A stretch of 22,534 nt of DNA from MedAcidi-G1 sp002713545 (GTDB lineage Bacteria; Actinomycetota; Acidimicrobiia; Acidimicrobiales; MedAcidi-G1), in contig CAXGYF010000027.1 of the NCBI GenBank assembly GCA_964013895.1, positions 1-22,534 on the forward strand, given 5' to 3'. Position 1 is the first letter of the stretch, and the number at the start of each line of letters is the position of its first letter. The position numbers and the translations under genes are program-made. Of the stretch, positions 16,451-22,534 are shown one piece after another. The notes under the pieces were generated by a model. It was not told where the DNA came from. It did not search any database and was given only the letters and a program-made list of their open reading frames with translations.

Positions 16451-16493
16451 GGCGGTTTAGCGTTTCAATGGAGAAAGATGTCAGGATAAGAGA

Positions 16494-17249
16494 ATGAAAT
16501 GGGGAAAAAAGCAAACCGGAAACGAAACAAATGAAAATCCTGAAGTGCTTGAAGAAGGAGAAAAAATTGGGCCAGATTCAAATGCTGAAATCGAATATGA
16601 ATTACATGAGTGGGCAGGCGAAACTCGGTTGGTGTTAGATCAACTTCTAATACTGAATGAAGTTCCTCATGTTTGGCAGGGAGCTACTTTGGTAGTCCGA
16701 GAAGAAGATGAGCAAGCTACGGACCAGTTAATTGAAGAAGCAGAATCAACTTCTTTGCCAACACTTGAGTCTGATGCAGAAACAATTGAATACGAAACAT
16801 CGGGATGGTCAGATTCAGAGCAAACTTCTTTTAGTTCTTTGTTAGTTCGCTTAGGAATCCCTTACGAATTTAATGATGAGGGGGGTCTTGTAGTGCAAGC
16901 TTCTGATGAAGAGGCTATTGAAACCGCTCTCGACGCATTTCAAGTAGTTAATGATGAGCGTCCTGAACTTGATGGTTTGGATGCGAATTCACTTTTGACT
17001 GAAGTTTTCGTTTCATGCGATCGTCTCAGACGTGATCATCGAGATGATACAGGAGTAGGCGAAATATTACGTTTGACTCCTATTCTCGCTCAGCACAGAC
17101 CTCCTTTTGGAATTGAAGCAAATCAATGGGATGAAATTAGTAAAAGAGCGATTGATTTAGTTGAGTTATTGTCGGAGGGTTCAGGAGATGAGGAAGAAAT
17201 AAAATCTCAGGCTAATGGACTTGCTGAAATCTTGAGGTCCATGACTTAA
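16494..17249 (+). CDS. Unknown acidic protein with two internal repeat domains
   Basis: 251 residues, no signal peptide or membrane helix, strongly acidic. It contains two related domains of about 50 residues: residues 34-84 and 99-150. They share a Glu-Tyr-Glu start, a Trp six or so residues later, a Leu-rich helix ending in a Val/Ile-Pro turn, a Leu-Val-Val strand, then an Asp-Glu-x-Ala helix. The pattern (strand, helix, strand pair, helix) resembles the small DUF2007-like or ferredoxin-like fold, which is a guess from layout. A third, helical region (about 165-250) has LLTEVFVSCDRLRRD and a final Leu-rich helix. It begins 61 bases from the upstream glpX ATG on the other strand; CAGGAT lies exactly 6 nt before its ATG, so its mRNA may be leaderless. 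I do not recognise a named family. Confidence 0.85.
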   Translation: MKWGKKQTGNETNENPEVLEEGEKIGPDSNAEIEYELHEWAGETRLVLDQLLILNEVPHVWQGATLVVREEDEQATDQLIEEAESTSLPTLESDAETIEYETSGWSDSEQTSFSSLLVRLGIPYEFNDEGGLVVQASDEEAIETALDAFQVVNDERPELDGLDANSLLTEVFVSCDRLRRDHRDDTGVGEILRLTPILAQHRPPFGIEANQWDEISKRAIDLVELLSEGSGDEEEIKSQANGLAEILRSMT

Positions 17250-17289
17250 AAGACAGGAGCATCACTGTAGATTTTTCCGAAAAAATTGA

Positions 17290-18267
17290 CTATTTCAGAA
17301 TCAGGGCTTTCCAGAGAGAACGATAATTGGGCCAAATAAGGTCAGGCGAGATGTAACCGTCCTCCATAAGTGCTTTATCTAGGAGAGGAAGATTCCTGTA
17401 GGGAACCAACATGTCAACGTGATGAGCTAAATGGTAGCCAACATTTAAAGGAACAAAGAAAAAATTAGCCAGACGGTTTTGTCGGATGTAATGGGTTGTT
17501 CTACGCCTGTCTGAAGATTGCGTCATTCCGCCATGTTCAGTGATTGCACGAATTCTGTTTAGAAATTGATACACACATACCCAAGGAATAATCCAAAGGA
17601 AAAGGTATGTAGTTAAATTGCTAAAAATCCAGAAGAAAGCGGCGACCATCATTTGACCGGAAAGAAAAGAAATAGTTAAACGTAGATGCCTTAGATCATT
17701 CAGCCTCTGGAATCTGGGGCGTAAAATCCTAAAAGCCGAGACCCCACTCAAATCTCTCAACAATTTTCTACCCATGGAACTTTTAGGAATTGGATAGAAG
17801 CTATAAAGAACAAAGTCTGGTTCTTGTGGGCCGAACTCATCTCGATGATGTCTTATATGTCCTATTCGATAACCATGGCTTCCCGAACCAAAAGCTAACC
17901 AACCGATAAGACGTATGCCTATAACATCATTGATTTTCTGATTAGAAAAAAGTAAACGGTGAGCTGCTTCATGATGAATTATGAAAAGTCGGTTTTGCGC
18001 TATGCCCATAGCAAAAATTGAAAAAATCCAAACTAAAGGATGACTATAGATCATCGTTACCCAAACAATTAGAGGCGGGAACAATAAAGACAGTATTACC
18101 GAGAAAGAGTTTTTAGAGTTTGAAATTTTTCTTAGGTCGTCTCGAAAGGCTTTTTTTGGTCTTCCATCCGGGTGAAGACGGCTACTACCAGTAAATTCTT
18201 TTGAAGGCATGACCATTCCACCTGTCATTGAGGCGACCATTTCATCATGAGACAGATTTTCTTTCAT
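17290..18267 (-). CDS. Membrane fatty acid desaturase-type di-iron protein
   Basis: 325 residues with paired hydrophobic segments (about 55-95 and 198-238) typical of integral-membrane desaturases and hydroxylases. The histidine clusters that bind the di-iron centre are all present: His99-x3-His103 in HHEAAH, His137-x2-His140-His141 in HIRHH, and His279-x2-His282-His283 in YHLAHH, with an extra His245 in TEHGGM. The order and spacing fit the fatty acid desaturase superfamily; the substrate (acyl lipid, acyl-CoA, or a hydroxylase or carotenoid target) cannot be decided. It is divergent from the alpha/beta hydrolase gene with 69 bases between. TAGCAT lies 6 nt before its ATG. Confidence 0.87.
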   Translation of the reverse strand: MKENLSHDEMVASMTGGMVMPSKEFTGSSRLHPDGRPKKAFRDDLRKISNSKNSFSVILSLLFPPLIVWVTMIYSHPLVWIFSIFAMGIAQNRLFIIHHEAAHRLLFSNQKINDVIGIRLIGWLAFGSGSHGYRIGHIRHHRDEFGPQEPDFVLYSFYPIPKSSMGRKLLRDLSGVSAFRILRPRFQRLNDLRHLRLTISFLSGQMMVAAFFWIFSNLTTYLFLWIIPWVCVYQFLNRIRAITEHGGMTQSSDRRRTTHYIRQNRLANFFFVPLNVGYHLAHHVDMLVPYRNLPLLDKALMEDGYISPDLIWPNYRSLWKALILK

Positions 18268-18273
18268 AAGAAA

Positions 18274-18279
18274 ATGCTA
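18274..18279 (-). promoter_or_regulatory. Candidate -10 box for leaderless desaturase mRNA
   Basis: TAGCAT on the minus strand fits TANNNT and ends exactly 6 nt before the ATG at 18267. No -35 consensus is seen. Confidence 0.35.
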
Positions 18280-18324
18280 CCTATTAATGGTTGGTAGATT
18301 CCACTAGCAGCTGAAACATCAACC

Positions 18325-18330
18325 TATGAT
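18325..18330 (+). promoter_or_regulatory. Candidate -10 box for leaderless hydrolase mRNA
   Basis: TATGAT, 5 of 6 matches to TATAAT, followed by CAACAA and then the ATG at 18337. This puts the expected transcription start on the start codon. It is the best example of the recurrent 6-nt pattern in the window. Confidence 0.5.
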
Positions 18331-18336
18331 CAACAA

Positions 18337-18900
18337 ATGACTCACCCATCAGGACTTTTGCTTACCCATGGCGCAGGAAGTGACCGAACTCATTCGAGTT
18401 TGGTGAGTATTGAAAAAAAGATGACGCCACTACCAGTCAGGAGAATCAACTTTCCATACAGAAAAGCAGGCCGACCCTTTCCCGACCGGGCTCCTAAGTT
18501 AATTAATTCAATTGTCAAAGCATCTGAATCAATGAGTAAAAAATATGGCTTGGAACCATCGAAGCTTCTACTCGGGGGAAGAAGTATGGGCGGCCGTATG
18601 TGCTCAATGGCTGTTGCAGAGGGTCTTCCGGCTATCGGGTTGATTTTGATCAGCTATCCGTTACACCCCCCAAAAAAGCCAGAAAATCTCAGAATAGAAC
18701 ATTTCGACAAAATAGATATTCCATGTTTATTTATTTCTGGTGACAACGACCCTTTTGGATCAAAAACAGAGTTTAAAAAATATCTGAAAAAAATAAGAGG
18801 CTCCGTAACAATTAAATGGTTCGAAGGGGCGCGTCACGATTTAGCGAATCTAGATGAAGCTGTTAGTGACGAAATAAAAGCGTGGACGACTTCTTTATAG
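18337..18900 (+). CDS. Small alpha/beta hydrolase (COG3571-like)
   Basis: 187 residues, a compact alpha/beta hydrolase without a lid. It has the oxyanion strand LLLTHGAGSDR (7-17), the nucleophile elbow GRSMGG (81-86, Ser83), an acid at Asp138 in SGDNDPFG, and His167 in GARHDL. The THGAG start and GxRSMGGR elbow resemble the predicted-hydrolase group that includes mammalian TEX30 and KANSL3-like proteins. The substrate is unknown. It has no Shine-Dalgarno and appears leaderless. Its stop is 6 bases from the convergent MFS gene's stop, with no terminator in that gap. Confidence 0.85.
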   Translation: MTHPSGLLLTHGAGSDRTHSSLVSIEKKMTPLPVRRINFPYRKAGRPFPDRAPKLINSIVKASESMSKKYGLEPSKLLLGGRSMGGRMCSMAVAEGLPAIGLILISYPLHPPKKPENLRIEHFDKIDIPCLFISGDNDPFGSKTEFKKYLKKIRGSVTIKWFEGARHDLANLDEAVSDEIKAWTTSL

Positions 18901-18906
18901 AACCAA

Positions 18907-20454
18907 CTAATTCTCAGAAATTTTCGGGCTTACATCTCCAGGATTTAGATCTTCAAGCTCGACTCTCGCAGTTTCAGGAAATTTACTTATTACTAGTAAT
19001 GCTGCTAAAAGGGGACCGGCAGCAATAAGTGCGAAAGCGTGACCATAGTTATCAAATAAATCAGTCATATAACCAACTAACAAAAGTCCAGAAGCACTTC
19101 CCAGCACGCTAAATGCGACAATGACGCCATTTGATTTGGCTCTCTGTTTTGTTGAAAATAGCTCAGGTCCATAAACGCCTAATGCAACCGTAAGTGACCC
19201 AAGTACAGCTCCGAACAAATGACTAGCCCACATCAAAAATCCCGAAGAATAATAACTAAGAACAATAAATACTGTTCCACCTAAAAGCCCTGATGTTGCA
19301 ATTTTTTTTCTACCGTGAGTATCAGCAAAACGTCCGGCCAGAAATATTGCTATTCCCGCTGGAGTCGAAGTCAGAAGCCAGTACGCGGTTATTCCAGAAG
19401 CAGAGTATCCCCTGTGCTCCCTTAGAAAGTCATTTTGAAACTGAGAAGCGGGCGCAGCAAAGATTAAAAGCAAAAAACCAACACCAGCTAACAATAAGAG
19501 CCGTTTATTTATAAACGGCTCTTTTTCTATCTTTTTTTGCCCGGAGAGGGGTTCAGATATAACAATTTTTGAATTCGCTTTATAACGGAGCGATTCTGGC
19601 AAATTCTTACTGATTCGCATTAAAGCCGGTAAAAATAGCAGAGGTACCAGATACACGACTCTCCACCCTCTTTGATTTAAATCAGCAATTGGTAATACCC
19701 AAACAGAAATCCCTGCCCCCAAAGCAGCAGACAATGACAACATGCTTACTCCATAGGCACGGGAACCTTTCGGTAGTTCCTCCGCTGCAATTACTCCTAT
19801 TAAAATCCCCATTCCTGTAGTCAAGCCACGCGCAACTAACTGGGTGCTTCCAAGAAACCAGAAATTAGGCGATAACGCGCCTAAAGCCGTAATAAATACC
19901 GCCAGAATTAGCGTGAGTAAAAGAACGTTTCTTCGACCCCGTTTGTCGGCAATTACAAGAACTCCAAGAGAGATTAAAATTCCGACACGGATTACCGCGA
20001 GCGTAATTCCTTGTGCCGAGGAGCTGTGGTCAAATTCGTCAGCTGCGAAAGTTATTGTTTGAGTAATGACTGAACCCAAATATCCGTCAATTACTTGAAT
20101 GCAGGCGAGTATTCCTAGAACCCTTGCGGAGCGTTCATCCAAACGATCGGGAGGCGCCCACCAAGGTTTTGATCTTTTAGGTAAGGCTTTACCAATTAAA
20201 AATGAAAAAAATATTCCCCAAAATGGAATCGAAAGTCGCCAATAGAAGCTTTCTACAACTTTATTAACACCTTCTGATTCTGTTCTAACTTTGAGATGCC
20301 TTTCATAGTTAGAAAAAGGACCATGGAGTAATTCGTACTTATCATCGCCAACAAATTTTTCAGCAACCAAGTCATTACGCGGCTCACGTAAAGAAGCTAA
20401 ATCTTCATCACTAAGTGTTTTAGTTATTCTTAAGTATTTGTCTCGCTTAAACAA
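18907..20454 (-). CDS. MFS transporter with a long N-terminal extension
   Basis: 515 residues. Residues from about 108 form a normal twelve-helix major facilitator: the motif-A loops ADKRGRRNVLL (169-179) and GRFADTHGRKK (374-384) mark the two halves, separated by a charged central loop (about 283-317). The cargo is unknown; sugar-transporter-like or drug-transporter-like members look alike at this level. The first 105 residues are not part of the MFS fold: they are charged, with a pattern (LLHGPFSNYERHLKV, then VVESFYWRLSIPFWG and a hydrophobic 76-88) that suggests a small soluble or membrane-anchored domain. The start is a TTG (20454-20452); the frame closes just upstream (TGA at 20478-20476) and there is no ATG near. 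AAGGA lies about 13 nt upstream. A perfect hairpin lies within the coding sequence. Confidence 0.88.
   Translation of the reverse strand: MFKRDKYLRITKTLSDEDLASLREPRNDLVAEKFVGDDKYELLHGPFSNYERHLKVRTESEGVNKVVESFYWRLSIPFWGIFFSFLIGKALPKRSKPWWAPPDRLDERSARVLGILACIQVIDGYLGSVITQTITFAADEFDHSSSAQGITLAVIRVGILISLGVLVIADKRGRRNVLLLTLILAVFITALGALSPNFWFLGSTQLVARGLTTGMGILIGVIAAEELPKGSRAYGVSMLSLSAALGAGISVWVLPIADLNQRGWRVVYLVPLLFLPALMRISKNLPESLRYKANSKIVISEPLSGQKKIEKEPFINKRLLLLAGVGFLLLIFAAPASQFQNDFLREHRGYSASGITAYWLLTSTPAGIAIFLAGRFADTHGRKKIATSGLLGGTVFIVLSYYSSGFLMWASHLFGAVLGSLTVALGVYGPELFSTKQRAKSNGVIVAFSVLGSASGLLLVGYMTDLFDNYGHAFALIAAGPLLAALLVISKFPETARVELEDLNPGDVSPKISEN
19496..19526 (+). terminator. Perfect 13-bp-arm hairpin plus T-run inside the MFS gene, antisense orientation
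   Basis: AAGAGCCGTTTAT (19496-19508) and its exact reverse complement ATAAACGGCTCTT (19511-19523) are separated by TT, and on the plus strand the right arm runs into more T (19522-19526). This is the form of a rho-independent terminator for plus-strand RNA, about 600 nt past the convergent hydrolase gene. On the minus (sense) strand the hairpin is followed by ATTG and no T-run. The same bases encode MFS residues about 311-322 (KEPFINKRLLLL) in the loop between the two halves. Confidence 0.6.
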
Positions 20455-20536
20455 GATTTCTTTAGTTTCCTTGTATCAAATTAAATGTTTTTGCTTGAAT
20501 AATCGTATGTGAATGCAAACTGTGTCGACAGCGAAG

Positions 20537-20542
20537 CATACT
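20537..20542 (+). promoter_or_regulatory. Candidate -10 box for leaderless murA mRNA
   Basis: CATACT followed by six bases and the GTG at 20549. It matches TATAAT at A2, T3, A4 and T6. No Shine-Dalgarno precedes the GTG. Confidence 0.4.
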
Positions 20543-20548
20543 TAAATC

Positions 20549-21868
20549 GTGGCAAGTAATTATTCTTCCTCTGAATTTGGAACAACTTCTTCACATTATG
20601 AAGACGGTTCAGTCATTCGCGTCCAACAGTCAATGGATTTATCCGGAACAGTGAGGGTCTCGGGAGCAAAGAACTCAGTGCTAAAAATAATGGCAGCATC
20701 ACTATTAGCACCAGGCCAATACGTACTTAATAATGTTCCGCACATAGCAGATGTTCGATTGATGGCTAACTTGCTGGAAACAATGGGTGCTTCAATTTCA
20801 CATCAAAAAGATGTAATGCGAATAGAAATTCCAGAAGAAATGACTCCAATAGCGCCATATGAATTAGTGGAGAGGATGAGAGCTTCAATAGTGGTTTTAG
20901 GTCCTTTATTAGCAAGATTCGGTAAGGCAAAAGTATCTGTGCCAGGTGGGGATGATTTTGGACATAGACCTATAGATATGCATCTAAAAGGTTTAGAAGA
21001 GCTAGGGGCCTCGTTTACCAGCAGCCATGGATACATAGAAGGTGAGGCGAAAAGACTGGTCGGAGGCAAAGTATTGCTTAATTTTCCTAGCGTCGGTGCT
21101 ACCGAAAATTTATTGATGGCAGCAACTTTAGCTCAAGGCACAACAGTGATCGAAAACGCCGCGCGTGAGCCCGAAATAGCAGACCTAGTAAATTTTCTTA
21201 ATTCTATGGGGGCTCAAATAACCGGAGAGGGGACTTCAACTATTCAAATTGAGGGAGTAGATCATTTGTCCCCCATCGAACATACGGTTATACCAGATCG
21301 GATTGAAGCCGCAACCTATATGGCCGCCTTAGGAATGACGGGAGGTCAAATAGTTATAGAAGAAGCGCGACTAGAACATATGGAGATGCTTGTCGAAAAG
21401 TTGAATGAGATGGGTATAGACATCAACCAAGTTGATAGAGGAGTTAGTGTATGCGTTTCCAAAAGATTGAGATCGATAGATCTAGCCACATTGCCATATC
21501 CCGGTGTCGCCACTGACTACAAGCCTTTTATGGTTGCTCTCCTGTCGATTTCAGATGGAGTAGGAATTGTTACAGAAAATATTTTTGCCGGAAGGTTTCG
21601 TTATGTCGACGAATTAATCAGGATGGGGGCAGATATAAGAGCAGAGGGCCACCATGCTGTTGTTCGGGGAGTTGAAAGGCTTTCGGGAGCACCCGTTAGA
21701 GCCCCCGATATAAGAGCAGGAGCGGCACTAGTTCTTGCAGGATTAGCGGCAGACGGTGAGACTTTAGTTGGAACTGCTAATCACATCGAACGTGGTTATC
21801 AGAACTTGGTGGGTAATTTAAATTCCTTAGGGGCGAAAATAGAATTAGTCAAGCGTCAGGATTGCTAG
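20549..21868 (+). CDS. murA: UDP-N-acetylglucosamine 1-carboxyvinyltransferase (Asp variant)
   Basis: First committed step of peptidoglycan synthesis: transfers enolpyruvate from PEP to UDP-GlcNAc in the cytosol. 439 residues, about 20 longer at the N-terminus than E. coli MurA (419). Conserved residues: Lys41-Asn42 in SGAKNSVL (E. coli Lys22-Asn23), MRASIVVLGPLLAR (110-123), Arg140, Asp323 in ATDYKPF (E. coli Asp305), and Arg389 in DIRAGAALVLAG (E. coli Arg397). In the active-site loop the sequence is VPGGDDFGHRP, with Asp135 at the place of catalytic Cys115. Asp at this place is known from mycobacterial and chlamydial MurA and goes with fosfomycin resistance. The GTG start is supported by the CATACT box 6 nt upstream. 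Its last 20 bases overlap the small minus-strand gene. Confidence 0.95.
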   Translation: MASNYSSSEFGTTSSHYEDGSVIRVQQSMDLSGTVRVSGAKNSVLKIMAASLLAPGQYVLNNVPHIADVRLMANLLETMGASISHQKDVMRIEIPEEMTPIAPYELVERMRASIVVLGPLLARFGKAKVSVPGGDDFGHRPIDMHLKGLEELGASFTSSHGYIEGEAKRLVGGKVLLNFPSVGATENLLMAATLAQGTTVIENAAREPEIADLVNFLNSMGAQITGEGTSTIQIEGVDHLSPIEHTVIPDRIEAATYMAALGMTGGQIVIEEARLEHMEMLVEKLNEMGIDINQVDRGVSVCVSKRLRSIDLATLPYPGVATDYKPFMVALLSISDGVGIVTENIFAGRFRYVDELIRMGADIRAEGHHAVVRGVERLSGAPVRAPDIRAGAALVLAGLAADGETLVGTANHIERGYQNLVGNLNSLGAKIELVKRQDC

Positions 21869-22031
21869 AATCGTTTTCTGCCTCAAAATCTAATTTTTCA
21901 TCTTGACTCATTTTTCCGGCCCTACGGTTAGCGGTCCTCAAAAGCCATGCCATCAAACCTAACGGTGCTACAACAAGAAGAATCTCATCCCACCCGCCTT
22001 GATGACCGAATATGTAATGTATGAATTTCAC
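21849..22031 (-). CDS. Small single-helix membrane protein
   Basis: 60 residues: a short N-terminus with GHQGGWDE (9-16), one membrane helix (about 17-32, ILLVVAPLGLMAWLL), then Arg-Arg and a charged, acidic cytoplasmic-type tail. The start is a GTG (22031-22029), and TATTCT on the minus strand lies exactly 6 nt upstream, supporting a real leaderless gene rather than a shadow frame. Its end overlaps the murA end by 20 bases on the opposite strand. The family is unknown to me; the Gly-Gly-Trp-Asp-Glu motif directly before the helix would be a good handle for a search. Confidence 0.65.
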   Translation of the reverse strand: MKFIHYIFGHQGGWDEILLVVAPLGLMAWLLRTANRRAGKMSQDEKLDFEAENDSSNPDA

Positions 22032-22037
22032 TACTTA

Positions 22038-22043
22038 AGAATA
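22038..22043 (-). promoter_or_regulatory. Candidate -10 box for the small membrane protein gene
   Basis: TATTCT (minus strand) ends 6 nt before the GTG at 22031 and fits TANNNT. It partly overlaps the palindrome at 22040-22054. Confidence 0.35.
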
Positions 22044-22054
22044 TTGTCAATATT
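22040..22054. promoter_or_regulatory. Palindromic candidate operator in divergent promoter region
   Basis: AATATTGTCAATATT is a perfect 7-1-7 inverted repeat in the 29-68 base space between two divergent genes, overlapping the likely -10 positions for both. It could bind a dimeric regulator; the AT-rich composition makes a chance palindrome possible. Confidence 0.3.
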
Positions 22055-22060
22055 GCAGAA

Positions 22061-22399
22061 GTGGGTGTAGTCAGCCAATACTCATGCGAAACTATAGATA
22101 TGACAAATGTTTCATTAGAAGAATCCGATAGAGACCTAGAGACCCTCGTCAAAGAGGTAATAGAACTTATTAGACCAGCGCTTCAAGCAGACGAAGGTGA
22201 TGTCGTACTGCATGAGGTGAACGAAAACACTGGGGAAGTTACCGTTGAACTAATTGGTGCATGCGTAAGTTGTGATGCATCAGATCAAACAATGAAAGCT
22301 GGGATTGAGAGAGTTCTAAAAGAAAGAGTTCCAGAAATAACCTCCGTCCACAATTTAGGAGAAGCTATTGCAGACGAAGGAACAGCAGTAACTCTTTAG
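22061..22399 (+). CDS. Nfu/NifU C-terminal-domain Fe-S carrier protein
   Basis: 112 residues from the GTG at 22061, or 99 from the in-frame ATG at 22100. The core (LVKEVIELIRPALQADEGDV, then GACVSCDASDQTMKAGIERV) is the NifU C-terminal domain, with the Cys-x-x-Cys (CVSC) that holds or passes an iron-sulfur cluster to target proteins. The start is uncertain: AATATT lies 6 nt before the GTG, whereas the ATG has neither a Shine-Dalgarno nor a clear -10 at that spacing; both starts lie before the domain. The TAG stop overlaps the Shine-Dalgarno of the next gene, so the two are probably cotranslated. Confidence 0.9.
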   Translation: MGVVSQYSCETIDMTNVSLEESDRDLETLVKEVIELIRPALQADEGDVVLHEVNENTGEVTVELIGACVSCDASDQTMKAGIERVLKERVPEITSVHNLGEAIADEGTAVTL

Positions 22400-22405
22400 G
22401 AAAAA

Positions 22406-22534
22406 ATGACTAACGAAAATTGTTATTGGCATCCTGATCGATATGCCGGAGTCACTTGTCAACGGTGCGAGCGTCGAGTTTGTGCCGACTGTATGCATAC
22501 CGCTTCGGTTGGCTTTCATTGTCCGGCGTGTATA
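22406..22534 (+). CDS. Rhomboid-family-type protein, zinc-finger N-terminus (partial, off right edge)
   Basis: 43 codons are visible. The sequence starts MTNENCYWHPDRYAGVTCQR and contains Cys6, His9, Cys18, Cys21, Cys26, Cys29, Cys39 and Cys42, a B-box-like double zinc site. This CYxHPDRxxGVxCQRCxRxVCxxC layout is typical of the N-terminal finger in actinobacterial rhomboid intramembrane proteases. The protease domain would lie beyond the window, so the rhomboid call is inference. AGGA overlapping the previous stop (22398-22401) lies 4 nt before the ATG. Confidence 0.75.
   Translation, partial: MTNENCYWHPDRYAGVTCQRCERRVCADCMHTASVGFHCPACI

Noticed and set aside
17271..17286. ATTTTT/AAAAAT inverted repeat between the unknown gene and the desaturase gene
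   Set aside because: The stem is only A-T pairs with a CCGA loop, too weak to call a terminator.

Overview
The window reads as a piece of chromosome from a low-to-mid GC actinobacterium, most likely a marine, Acidimicrobiia-like lineage. The main reasons are the gene order glyA - wecA - atpZ - atpI - atpBEFHAGDC, which is typical of Actinobacteria, plus an F420-type luciferase-family oxidoreductase, inositol-phosphate synthase, GlpX as the fructose bisphosphatase, and short or absent 5' leaders on several genes. The placement is an inference from gene content and order, not from a marker phylogeny. Almost all of the sequence is coding, no gap between genes exceeds about 110 bases, and no RNA gene, insertion sequence, phage gene or CRISPR array was seen.

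Layout. Positions 1-2172 (minus strand) hold a small gene set read right to left: a CitE-like CoA-ester lyase, a luciferase-like (F420-type) oxidoreductase, and the start of a coiled-coil protein that enters an EETP tandem repeat and leaves the window. A divergent acyl-CoA ligase (2255-3820) meets an inositol-3-phosphate synthase (3822-5126, minus) tail to tail with one base between the stops. From 5216 to 15387 everything is on the plus strand: glyA, a WecA-type glycosyl-phosphate transferase, then a complete F1Fo ATP synthase operon (atpZ, atpI, then a, c, b, delta, alpha, gamma, beta, epsilon). glpX (minus) follows, then a protein of unknown function with an internal duplication, a fatty acid desaturase (minus), a small alpha/beta hydrolase, an MFS transporter with an unusual N-terminal extension (minus), murA, a tiny membrane protein (minus), an Nfu-type Fe-S protein, and the zinc-finger start of a rhomboid-family protein cut by the right edge.

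How it works together. Most genes are central metabolism and envelope functions: one-carbon supply (GlyA), proton-driven ATP synthesis, gluconeogenesis (GlpX), inositol lipid or thiol precursors (inositol-phosphate synthase), acyl-CoA chemistry (ligase, lyase), membrane lipid desaturation, and cell-wall or glycan precursors (WecA, MurA). The window is mostly a housekeeping region and I see no defence island or obvious new multi-gene system.

Points deserving a second look are: a perfect 13-bp-arm hairpin with a T-run inside the MFS gene that looks like an antisense-strand terminator; an ATP synthase b subunit with a signal peptide and a His-rich, two-cysteine outer domain; a repeated pattern of -10-like boxes exactly 6 nt before start codons (leaderless genes); an Asp in place of the active-site Cys in MurA; an internally duplicated unknown protein; and an MFS transporter with about 105 extra N-terminal residues.
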